A stretch of DNA of 64,000 nucleotides, from positions 744,001 through 808,000 of the forward strand of contig OZ023273.1 in NCBI GenBank assembly GCA_964007475.1, given 5' to 3'. The position numbers and the translations under genes were made by a program. This DNA is from Hybos culiciformis. Lineage: Eukaryota > Arthropoda > Insecta > Diptera > Hybotidae. Of this stretch, positions 25,805 to 36,581 are shown piece after piece. The notes below the pieces were generated by a model. It had not been told where the DNA came from and searched no databases. It saw only the letters and a program-made list of their open reading frames with translations. Positions within the stretch are counted from its first letter, which is position 1. Every line of letters starts with the position of its first letter.

Positions 25805-26677
25805 TTAGAAATAATAGTCGCATCTTTTAAGACAAGATTCCCTTAAAAAAGTTCTACAGCCTCTATTGCAAAAATCTTCATTTCTTTGATAATTAATTCC
25901 GCATTTTTTTTTACATACACCATCAGGATAAGGGTAGCAGTTTCTTGAACAAAAATTATTATTTAAGCTGAATTCTAAACTATCCAGGCAGATTTGATCG
26001 CAGAATTGCACCTTAAATTGATAACAATTTGTCTCACAGAAAACATTATTTTTTAAAAAAATATCAACATTGTTACAGTTTGTATTGCACAATATATCTG
26101 TTGGCTGCTCAATTACATTATTTTGTTCCAATCTTTTGTCTTGTACATTTCCACATAGTGAATTGCAAACAGCAAAGTTTTTTATCAAACCACTACAGTC
26201 AGCTTGGCATAGTGTTGTTATTAAATAATTGCAATTTTTGATACAAAAAAAATTATAAAAACAAAATTTCTCAGCCGTATTGCATTGTGTGGAACACAAA
26301 AGTTGTTTATCACAATTATCATTACAGAATTGGGTCAGATAATCATTAATAGTGCTGCAATTGCTTGAACAATCGATGAATTTATCATTTGGATTCTCAT
26401 AAAAATATGGATTTTGAGATGAAACACAATCCAATAAAAAACCAATACCAAGCTAGAATTATTTAATAAATATACACTTGAAAATAATAAATTACCAAAA
26501 AGTTTTATACATCTTCGTTAAACACAAACGTAATTAAGGTTAGATTAAATACTTTTCTTTTAAAAAAAATTAAAATTGTAGCTCCACGCTAAGAATTTTA
26601 ATCCTGTCTTAAACTAAAAGTTCCAATTTCATTTTAATATCAATTTTGTTTATATTTTTTACCAAAATTTTATTCAT
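25805..26677 (-). CDS. P2: shorter paralogue of the CX3C-hairpin family, truncated last unit
   Basis: Exon 1 (26677-26663) reads MNKIL to a GTAAAA donor; exon 2 (26452-25805) follows attctag with LGIGFLLDCVSSQNP, together a good signal peptide. Six full units are visible plus half a unit: the protein stops at CLKRCDYYF, so the final hairpin has only its first CX3C. Between units 3 and 4 there is an unusually long 21-residue linker rich in Asn, Gln and Glu (near QDKRLEQNNVIEQP). It could be a functional divergent copy or an early pseudogene; there is no frameshift. Confidence 0.78.
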
Positions 26678-27023
26678 AATTGAATCGAATGCTTCATTCC
26701 AATCCACTCACTCTCTGATACTGAGATAATACCAAAAAATGAATTCCTTTTATATTTCATTAAAACAATTTGTTTAACTCAATATATTTCAGTTTAAAAT
26801 GAGATTTCAATTAACACATTATTTTTAAAATAAAAAATAAAACAGGAAACAAACAAATCATATGACTTTTTACGATCTATTAAAAATTCATTTAATTTCA
26901 TATTTTTAATATTAATTGTATTTTGTGTAAGTTAGATTTAAAAAAAAAAATCTAAAACAAATTCTGTCCGAAAATAATATAAGTTTCGCATTATAGTCAA
27001 TTTTTGATTCCATAGAACTTTTG

Positions 27024-27029
<6 letters not shown>

Positions 27030-27061
<32 letters not shown>

Positions 27062-27191
27062 CAACACACACACTTAATTCAAGTGAGACAAATTTGAAAA
27101 ATGACACAAATTCCAGTCCGAGGTGGGAATCGAACCTACGACCGAACACGCCGTAGGATAATGGCAATACCACTACACCATGACGGCCGAC
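27030..27191 (-). mobile_element. tRNA-derived SINE
   Basis: Minus-strand reading gives a tRNA-like head with A box TGGTGTAGTGGTA and B box GGTTCGATTCC at the correct spacing, a short unrelated body (CAAATTTGTCTCACTTGAATT), and a GTGTGTGTTG plus homopolymer tail at 27030-27070. The head cannot form a normal acceptor stem, so this is a retroposon and not a working tRNA. Confidence 0.85.
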
Positions 27192-27927
27192 AAATTTTTT
27201 GTTCTAAATTTTAATGAGAAGGCTTAAATTTTACTTCTAGTTCGTTTTAATTGAAGAAAAGCATGTGGACAAAGGAACAAAAACATGTCTAAGAACATTT
27301 AAACGTGTGAACATTGTACGTGCACATACATTATACATATTACGTGAATACAAAGGTCAACATAAAAACTATAAAAAAATTTGAAAATCATAATAAAATG
27401 TATTTCCGACAATACCGAACATTCACATCTTTAACTATTCTTCTATCAGAGACAAGAGTTAAGATAAAGTGGACATTAGGTAGAGATTTAGTTAATTGGT
27501 AACGCTGTAACTAAAATCTTTCAAAATCTTTCTTAAAAATTACAAAAAAACTTTCTTCATAACAGTACCTTTTCTTGTGTTTTTGAAAATAAAAAATGAC
27601 TATTTTTGTAGAATCATATATTTTTAATTATTTTCGCTAATTTCAAAGATAATTAATTAATATTAATATGTACCATGTACATGAAACATAATAACATAAT
27701 ACGAATTTTAGTTATATTCAAATAAATGCGCAATTTAGATATAATGAAAATAACATTTCATTAAAATAGAAAAACATAAATTAGATTCTTCAAATTTCCT
27801 TTATTTGTACAATGCAAAACTTTTTTTTTTATTTATGTTTTAACATAAAAACCAACAAGACATGAACTTATTCATTACTATAATTGTATATTGTTGTTCG
27901 TTTCTGGACTTGTTTGATTTCAGTTTT

Positions 27928-28973
27928 TTAACCAAGAAGTGATCCTATTGCCTTTGCGTGTATGTAATAAATAGGCGGTGGAATTGTTGCACAGAATGAA
28001 CAAAAGCTAGAATTATTTAACTTTTCATCTGATTCTTGATTACATTTACTGCCACACCAATGGCAAAATTCCCTCGAAAAAACATCACAATATTTGATGC
28101 AATAATCATAATTCAATACGAATTCAGATTTTGTACTTAGACATTTTTCGGTACATAAATTATGTTTTTCTTTAACGCAAATTGTCCCACAAAAATCATT
28201 ATTTTTTAAGAAAACTTCAAGGCTACTGCAATGGTCAGTACACAAGTTAGCAACCTGTTAGACACAAATGAGAGTTGTTTTTAAAAATTTCTAATTTATT
28301 ACAATCGAAAAAACATCACAATATTTGATGCAATAATCATAATTCAATACGAATTCAGATTTTGTACTTAGACATTTTTCGGTACATAAATTATATTTTT
28401 CTTTAACGCAAATTGTCCCACAAAAATCATTATTTTTTAAGAAAACTTCAAGGCTACTGCAATGGTCAGTACACAAGTTAGCAACCTGTTAGACACAAAT
28501 GAGAGTTGTTTTTAAAAATTTCTAATTTATTACAATGAGCACACTTTATCGGGGAATTCTTTACAATAATAAAAACAGATGTTTGGATTAATCTTTGAAA
28601 TATCTTCGACAGAGTTACAGTTTTCTTTGCAAACATGTAAAGGTAAATCCTTACAATAATTTTTGCAATAAAATAATTTTTCAATCAAATCATTTGTCGA
28701 ATTACATTCATTTTCACACAATTCAAAAGTTAAATGGTCACAATTTTGATTACAATATTGACCATTTGATGAAAATTTTGTAGCATTGCTGCATTCTATT
28801 GGACACAATTCTGATTTATGATCACATTTTGTGTCACAAATTGCACTGTTAGAATAATAGTCGGAAATTGTTCCACAAAATTTCTGACAATTTAATTCTC
28901 CTACATATGAATTTTTAGTATGGGTATCATCACTTATAATACATTTTGTTAGTGAAAAAATCACAATTTGTAT
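27928..28973 (-). pseudogene. P3: frameshifted copy of the CX3C-hairpin family with internal 231-bp duplication
   Basis: The 5' part (28973-28530) follows a ttcag acceptor with IQIVIFSLTKCIISDD and about four hairpin units, then stops at FPDKVCSL. The unit pattern continues in a second frame (KCAHCNKLEIFKNN..CLTGC) and then in a third frame (VANLCTDHC onward, both in 28291-28476 and in 27928-28245). That needs at least two small deletions. A direct 231-bp duplication (28075-28305 and 28306-28536) adds a second copy of the penultimate units. The C-terminal tail ends SLLG where paralogues have SCLG. No convincing first exon is found upstream. Assembly error at the duplication is possible, but the frame breaks lie partly outside it. 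Confidence 0.75.
28075..28536. repeat. 231-bp direct tandem duplication
   Basis: Copy 1 is 28075-28305 and copy 2 is 28306-28536. I see a single difference (AAATTATGTTTTTC versus AAATTATATTTTTC). Both begin CGAAAAAACATCAC and end TCTAATTTATTACAAT. It is either very recent or an assembly artefact. Confidence 0.92.
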
Positions 28974-29982
28974 CTGAAACATGAATTTTATTAATAAACA
29001 AATTTTAGAACATCAGGTTTACTTAATGACTGTTATTTAAATCAAACATTCTGCTAAAAGGTTTCTCACAAAACAAATAGGTAATATAATGATGTTTAAA
29101 TTAAGGTTTCTGATTTTCAATGCATAAGTTGTTACGAATACATGGTAGTATTAAAACATAATTAATTAAAATTGTAAATCTAGAACACTATGTTTTCTAC
29201 CTGCTGTTCCGATTCAAAGTTTTTAAAATTTTTTTTGAAATGAGTACTATTCAATGTTTCCTGAAGAAATTTTCTTACAAAAAAAAGGTTCTATTTGACG
29301 CATAAATACTATAAGAAATTCGTTATCGTGTTGAAAACGGTACAATGCAGATTTTGGTTAAAATTGAATTTTGGCAGAATACAAAATCCAGAATTTTTCA
29401 AATAATTGATGTTTTACTACAATTAGAATACAACACCTTTTTTTATTTAGTTTTCTATCATATCACAATCAATGTTTCAATCTACATAATGCATATTTCA
29501 ATGTACATAATGCTGTTCAATCTCAATGCATTATCTGTACTTCTTTTATAATCATCTGCAACTTTATAATTATCCCTAGTTTGTCAGACCTTTAATATTA
29601 TATTACCTTCAGATTTTTCAATGGAATTATTAAAATAACAGATTTATTGTACATTTAGTGCGCTAATATTTATAGTCCGTAACATATAAGTACATAACAC
29701 TATGAATACATAATATTGGTGTACTTGATTACAATTTTATTAATTCGTAAATTTTTTTGAGTTGTATACAAAAAAATATTTCTTTTTATGGATTTTGTTG
29801 TAAAGTATTTATCAAATTTTTTTCGGGTGCCAACACCATAAAAGTGCATTACATTTTTTGTAAATGAAAGTAATAAGTCTAACAATTAGTGGTCGATAAT
29901 CGATATATATATATATATATATTTTTATTCCAATCTTATAAGCACAAAAATATAATTTAGTGAAAATATTAGAATTAATAAA

Positions 29983-31099
29983 TTAACCTAAACAAGATAA
30001 AACACATTTGCCTCCAATACTTAATATGTGTGGTGGAAGGTTTCGACATGCTGTACAAAAGTTTTTGTAAGAATCTTCAATGGCCACATTTTTGGGGCAT
30101 TTTGAGTAGCATGATTCGTCAACATAAATTCTACATCCTTTGACACACAAATTCAAATTGATTGTTATATTCTCAGGTGTATTACACTTTTCCTTACAAA
30201 CATCTGAATTGAATGCATTGCAATTATCAATGCAAAAATCAAAATTTAAATCAAACTGAGATTTGCTAGAAATACATTTCTCACACCATAACTTATATTC
30301 AAGCTCAATGCATTGAGTTCTACAGAAATTAACATTATTCAAATAATCTGTGGATGTATTACAATTTAAATTACACAAATTTAGTAAATAAACTTTGCAA
30401 CCGCCATAACAGAAATCAATATTTTTTAGGTAGTTTTCAATTGTATCACATTTTGGCGTACAGATTTCGTCTGGGTATTTTTTACAGTAAGCAGTACATA
30501 ATTCTGTTGATTTTTTATAATCATCAACAGTTTTACAATTATCTCTGCAGATATTTCTTCTTAATGGATAACAGTTGGAGCTGGAACATAAATCTACATT
30601 AGCAATCAAATCTTCGTGTGAAGAGCATTGGGTTTGACATGAATTTTCATTGGAATTCTCAGCACAAACACCAATTGCTAATAAGATAACAGATACGAGT
30701 TGAACCTAAAATTTTATTTTATGGTAAAATATTTAATTGAACAATTAGCGAGTATAGTTACGTCTTTCAAAATTCTGTGAGAAAAATGAACATGAACTAC
30801 AAATAACTAAGATTTAAGAGTATTCTTAAAAAAAACAAAGCATTCATTATAAAAGTACATATTATGTAAATATAGGTTATATAAATATGATATAAAAATT
30901 ACTCGAAAAAAAATTAAAAATTTTTTATCGTACTTTTTTCTTTTTCCTTGATTCACGTGAATTTATGAATGAATTTCTTTAAAATTTGTCTTAAAACAAC
31001 GCCTAAAAATTTTATTTTATTCAGCAGAATTTCTTAAACTTAATTGATATTTATATTATTTACCAAATTAATTTTAATTCTTTTTGTTGAAGAGCTCAT
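29983..31099 (-). CDS. P4: secreted tandem CX3C-hairpin protein, seven units
   Basis: Exon 1 (31099-31064) encodes MSSSTKRIKINL to GTAAAT; exon 2 (30705-29983) follows ttttag with VQLVSVILLAIGVCAENS, giving a textbook signal peptide ending in an Ala-x-Ala-like C-A-E site. Seven units run from CQTQC to CTAC, then the conserved tail NLPPH and a final CVLSCLG before the stop. The unit 1 second motif is CX4C and unit 5 has CX2C. It is a recent tandem duplicate of P5 (same first-exon layout, similar downstream sequence). Function unknown; extracellular and disulfide-rich by inference. Confidence 0.87.
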
Positions 31100-31894
31100 G
31101 ATGTGAACGCAGCGACAAGAAATATTATACTAAACTTGTTTTTAGACATTGATTTGATTTTTTGTTTCTTAATTTGTTCCAAAGCAGAATTAAATTTAAC
31201 GCATATGTGCTGTCTTTTGCAATTTAGAGAATTGTACGATGCGATGTATATTGCGATGAAATGTGTTTGTTATATTATGATGATAATTCTTAATTATTTT
31301 CTGATGCAAGAACAAGAACTCTGTATAAATACAATAATACGTTATAGAATTATGAAAACGGTGCGCTAGTCTCTAACACTACATTCAAGAAAAAATATTA
31401 TCAGATTTATGCACAATGTTATAATACATACATACGTATCGAATTAATAAATAATTACTATTTCATCCTGGAATAAAAGGGAAAATATGAAGTGCGTTGA
31501 ATAATATGGGATTTTTGTGCTTTATGTATTTTTACTTTCTTTTTATTGTGATTTTTTTTTAATTCGTTCACAAACATTTTCAAATGTCTCAAACCATTAA
31601 AATGATCCCAACTATGTTCACCACACTTAAAATTGCTTCTTTCTTCGGAGATATAAACGTGGTGAATTTTAGTCTACTGTCCTGTTAAAAAAAATAGTTA
31701 AATGGATTTGCTATAAAAATTTTATCAAATTTAACTAGTTTTTTGTAAATAAATTAGAATTTTTTTCTGTGTTAACACTATAAAATGGAATACATTTTTT
31801 TGTAAATGAAAATAAAAAGTGCAATAATTAGGTATTGATATGTATATTTATTTTTCTTTCTTATAAACACAAAATTTAAATTTTGGGAGACAAA

Positions 31895-33303
31895 TCAACC
31901 TAAGCAAGATAAAACACATTTGGTTCCTATACTGTATACGTGTGGTGGAAGATTTCCACATGCTGTACAAAAATTTTTGTAATAATCTTCGATATCGACA
32001 TTTTTGGGACATTTATGGTAGCATAAATCATCAAAATAACTTCTACATCCTTGTGCACACAAATCAAAATTGGATGTTATATTCTCAGGTGTAATACACT
32101 TTTCCTTACAAACCTCTGGACTGAATGCTTTGCAATTACCAATGCAAAACTCAGAGTTTAAATTAAACTCAGATTTGCTAGAATAATAACATTTGCCACA
32201 CCATAACGCATATTCAAGCTCAATACAATGAGATCTACAAAACTTAACATTATTCAAATAATCTGTGGATGAATTACAATTCAATGTACATAAATTTTTT
32301 AAATGAACTGTGCAACCGCCATAACAGAAATCCTTATTTTTTAGGTAGTTTTTAATTGTATCACATTTCGGCAAGCAGATTTCGTCTAGATGTTTCTTAC
32401 AGTAAGTAGTACATAATTGTGTTGAATTTGTATAATCGTCAACAGTTTTGCAATTACCTCTGCAGACATTTTTGCTTAGTGGATAACAGTTGGAGCTGGA
32501 ACATAAATCTACATTAGCAATCAAATCTTCGTGCGAAGAGCATTGGGTTTGACATGATTTTCCTCTGGAGTTCTTAGCACAAACACTTAATGAGATAACA
32601 GACAAGAGTTGAATCTAAAATTTAGTTTTATAGTAAAATGAGCAGTTGAGTGATTAATGAATAGCGTGTTTTCAAAAATTCTGAGAGAATAATAAACAAA
32701 AGGTTAATAATTACATTAAACCATAGATTAAGAATACACCAAGATGGGAAGTTTCATACAACATTTTTTCAGTCTTTTTTGGTATTTTATTGTGAAGGTT
32801 TTAGTAAAATTAAATAAAATTCTTTTCATACATTGATAATTATCACGTATTTTATTTTGTTTTACTAACACATTGACTTAAAAATACCAAAAATAATGTT
32901 GTATGAAGCTTGCCATCTTGGTGTATTCTTAATCTATGATTAAACTTAATCTGTAGTGCTTCTTCTAATAAAAAAATATACTTAACAAAAATAAGTATTC
33001 TGCATGTATTTTGCTAGTGTAATTTAATGTGAACCATAAATTAAATTGACAAAATACCTGTGGAATATTTTAATTCTAAAAAATATTTCAGGAGAAGCAT
33101 TATTATTTTTCTTATCTCCTAATTTACTCGACTTTAGGAGTGAGCCACCAACTAAATAAATACTAAATGTTTAAAGCAAGGAAGATTTTTCTTAAAAAGA
33201 AATAATTTTCATTAGGTTTTTTTCAGCAGAATTTCCAAAATTTATTGATATTTTATTTATTATTTACCAAATATATTATTATTGTTTTTGTTGAAAAGTT
33301 CAT
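31895..33303 (-). CDS. P5: secreted tandem CX3C-hairpin protein, closest paralogue of P4
   Basis: Exon 1 (33303-33268) encodes MNFSTKTIIIYL to GTAAAT; exon 2 (32614-31895) follows tttag with IQLLSVISLSVCAKNS. Seven units correspond one to one with P4, including the CX4C in unit 1 and CX2C in unit 5, and the tail NLPPH..CVLSCLG is conserved. The intron carries a foldback MITE (32721-32939). High similarity to P4 in both exons and 3' flank points to a fairly recent duplication. Function unknown. Confidence 0.87.
32721..32939. mobile_element. foldback MITE, family CCATAGATT, copy 3, in the P5 intron
   Basis: A 219-bp palindromic element, CCATAGATTAAGAATACACC to GGTGTATTCTTAATCTATGA, flanked by TTAAA on both sides (32716-32720, 32940-32944). 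It shares the arm and centre sequences of the copies at 15300 and 19502. Confidence 0.9.
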
Positions 33304-33589
33304 GATATAAACACTACGACGAGATAGGTTAAACTAAATAAACTTATTTATCTTGAATTGATTTGCGTAATTTGTTTTAAAACCGGATTAAAATGAAAGC
33401 GGTACACACAGCATAGTTTCTTGCAGTTTAAATAATTCAGAAATTCAGCTACATATTTGGGATTAAAAAAGTGTATAACAATTATGACCATATATCGACA
33501 TTTTAATAAAATTAAACTAAATAAATAAATAAGATGTTACATATTAAGTTAAAACAAGCTTCTGGTTTATTTTTCGATAAATCTTAAAT

Positions 33590-34050
33590 CCGACAAATTG
33601 TACATTGTGATTTGGGGAATTTAGTTTTAAAAACAGTTTACAACTATTTGAATGTTTTAAAATTATTAATAAAATTTCTATTGAATTGCATTTATGAGTT
33701 GTGCCATAATGGACTAAAGCCCTGTTGTTGCATACAGCTGAAACTGAAATTGAAACTGAAACTGAAACTGGTACATTGCTTTTCACATCCGTAAATAATT
33801 TTTTTTGCCGATTTTGACGTTTGTGTCTGTCATTCAGTATTGAAACAAGTCAAAACAAGTTCTTGCAGTTTCAGTTGAGTTTCTGTAAAGGATTGAATTC
33901 CATAATTCAGTTTCTGTTTCAGTTGCTAATGTACTGAGTTCAGTTTCAGGTTCAGCTGTAAGCGACAGCAGGGCTTAACTGTTTTACAATTATATCTGCA
34001 AACTTTTATCCATGATGGGTACCAATTTGGAACTACATCAAAAATTTGTG
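33590..34050 (-). pseudogene. decayed P4/P5-like gene fragment split by a MITE
   Basis: At 33979-34050 the minus strand reads VCRYNCKTV preceded by NWYPS, matching the P4 segment ICRDNCKTV preceded by NCYPL; nucleotide similarity to P4 around 30530-30600 is clear. Left of an inserted 258-bp element, 33600-33700 reads HKCNSIEILL, like PKCDTIENYL in P4. Only about two units survive, with lost cysteines and stops, so this is a third, dead member of the P4/P5 group. Confidence 0.68.
33718..33975. mobile_element. MITE with AGCCCTG ends and TAA duplication
   Basis: TIRs AGCCCTGTTGTTGCATACAG and, reading the other strand, AGCCCTGCTGTCGCTTACAG, both followed by CTGAANCTGAA. It is flanked by TAA on both sides (33715-33717 and 33976-33978). 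A 3-bp TAA duplication fits PIF/Harbinger-like elements. It includes a (GAAACT)n microsatellite at 33740-33770 and further CAGTTTC repeats near the right arm. Confidence 0.75.
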
Positions 34051-36381
34051 TTTTACATTAAATTGTTGCAGTTGCAGTAAACAACACCGTGTTATGAATA
34101 ATGTTTCTTGGGAGATTACGATCGAAAATAAAAATCTTACTAAAGAAGAATTTTTAATTTTTCGGACTTGGATTGTTTATCTAATTTGAATGTTTTAGGT
34201 ATGTATTGTTTCCATATATTATATAATTTAACTTTTTGACATTAATTTATCAATAATTCTGAGAGTGTAATATATATAAGATAAATTTATATTTTCGAGG
34301 ATAATAAAACGCCATTTATTTTAATTAACTACGTATTAACATTTTATTAATAACTAGCTAGTAAGTAGCTCTAACCCAGTTTTATATTTATATTTTATAT
34401 TTTTATAATTCAAATTACAAATATAATTTTATTAACTATGAAAAATAAAAAATGTTATAATTCAACGATTTATACCTACTACTAAAAGGAATGATTTTTA
34501 ATTTTATCTTATAGTGAAGTCTATAAAGATGTTTTATTTTTTCTATAGATTCTTAGAAAACAGACTTCACGTTATCATACTCAATACCATTAAAGAAAAA
34601 TTAATTTACTTACAGTGTGAATTAAACATTAAAGAAATGAGTATTAGGTAAATTATTTTTGTCCGGCACAATAGTTAACTTTTATTAAATTTTATGAACT
34701 ACTGTTCTTAATGTGATAATGATAATGGCGTATCATAAGAATTATAAATAAAATGTACAAGGTTAAAAAATTCTACTAAACACGATTCCAAGAGTTTTCA
34801 ATGTTTTTAAGGGGATGGTGGAGTAGTGGACAGAATTAGGATGAGTTTTTAATAAGTCGATAAGTAGCATTTGATATTTATTTTAACAATATTTAATTAA
34901 TAATAATTTTTATAACATAAAACAAACTACACAATCAGGTGCGGAGCTTTGATGTTCCGGGTCGGGAAGCATAAATTCGTGCTGCTCCAGTAAAGAATCA
35001 AATATTATACGTATGCTTTTGCTTTAATTTTATAATTTGACTAAAGTAACATAATTCATGATTCACTTGTTTTAATACATACATTAAAGGGTTATGAAAA
35101 TAATATTTTAAATAAAAACATCGTAAAAAAGATTTTCTTTTATCATCAATAATTTCATCAATATTTAAGTTATTAGCTTCATTGACCTCAACATCCATTC
35201 AGGGTTACCAACCTTTTCAAATGTTTCCCCCTAAAAAAATAAAATTTCCCCCTAAAAAACCCCTAAATTTTTTTTTATAGATATTATAACAGCTATACTT
35301 ATATACCTATGAGGATTTCAAATAGATGCTTGAAGAAAAATATCTAACGCACATCGTGAATAATAAAATTATTTATTTATAATAAAATTAGCAAATAAGG
35401 TATCTTATGAAATGCAATCAAAAATATTACAAATGTCATCTAAATCTTCGCTTTTAAGATCATACATCATACCCCTAAAAAAACCCCTGAAACAAATTAC
35501 CCCCTAAAAATCCCTCTGTCAACAAAAAAACCCCTAAATCTAGGGGGAAAACCCCTAAGTTGGTAACGCTGCATCCATTAAACTAAGGAACTTTAATTTT
35601 TCTTGCAAAGGTAAAGTAATTCAATGCCATAACCTAATTTTAAAATAACGACCTAAAATTAAAATTTAGCTTTCTAAAAATCAGGGTCCCCCAAACAGCC
35701 TTTCTAGCTAAGTTCAATTGTATAATTTATGAAATTGCCTATTAATATGTGTTTTTTTGTCATCCTACTTAAGTGCTTCTCGCAAAAATCAAAATTTAGA
35801 TTTCTCAAAATCAGCTCTGTTCTTGAAATAATATAGGTAGGTATAGGTATGTAGGTACTTAATATTTTAACGCATTATTTTTTAGTATTTTTCCTTATGC
35901 TAAATAAAAACATTTAATAGAAATACATTTTAATTAAAAATTTATTAGCTAGAAATAACCATATTTTCTTTCTACTTATTGCGTCACCACACCACTCCAT
36001 AAAATGCTTTTGAAATAAGTAAAATATTATAATTATTGAATATTCAATATCATTTGTTATTAATTGTTATGTTATTTTTAAGTATATAGTATATGATCCA
36101 TAAATACAAATTAAAAAATGAGATAAAAATTATTAAAAGATTGTAGTCACTACGCCATGGGGTAGTTCTTTCATAAGTTTTACCATTTTCTTATAATATT
36201 TTTTATTATATTTATTGTATATAACTATCATTTATCCTTCCTTTATGGTGTGACACGACATTTCGACTAAATTCTGCAAAACTTTTTATTTAAATTAAAA
36301 TATTTCACGTTCACGTCACGTTCGGTGATTTATTGGAAGATCCTATATATAAAACACCTAGATCCAGGACCGAAGAAGAAT
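34051..36381. other. gene-free spacer between the dead P4/P5-like copy and P6
   Basis: AT-rich, no supportable coding region. It contains the hAT MITE at 35200-35571. The rest shows no structure I can interpret. Confidence 0.6.
35200..35571. mobile_element. hAT MITE, 372 bp
   Basis: TIRs CAGGGTTACCAAC and, on the other strand, CAGCGTTACCAAC are flanked by a perfect 8-bp duplication CATCCATT (35192-35199, 35572-35579). Subterminal CCCCTAAA repeats (TTTCCCCCTAAAAAA, AACCCCTAAAT and others) occur in both halves. Confidence 0.92.
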
Positions 36382-36581
36382 NNNNNNNNNNNNNNNNNNN
36401 NNNNNNNNNNNNNNNNNNNNNNNNNNNNNNNNNNNNNNNNNNNNNNNNNNNNNNNNNNNNNNNNNNNNNNNNNNNNNNNNNNNNNNNNNNNNNNNNNNNN
36501 NNNNNNNNNNNNNNNNNNNNNNNNNNNNNNNNNNNNNNNNNNNNNNNNNNNNNNNNNNNNNNNNNNNNNNNNNNNNNNNNN
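36382..36581. other. assembly gap of 200 N
   Basis: Exactly 200 undetermined bases, probably a fixed-size placeholder. It removes the 3' part of P6. Open frames reported across it are meaningless within the N run. Confidence 0.99.

Noticed and set aside
27110..27191. Functional tRNA gene
   Set aside because: A and B boxes are present, but the ends do not pair into an acceptor stem and the sequence continues into a SINE body and tail.
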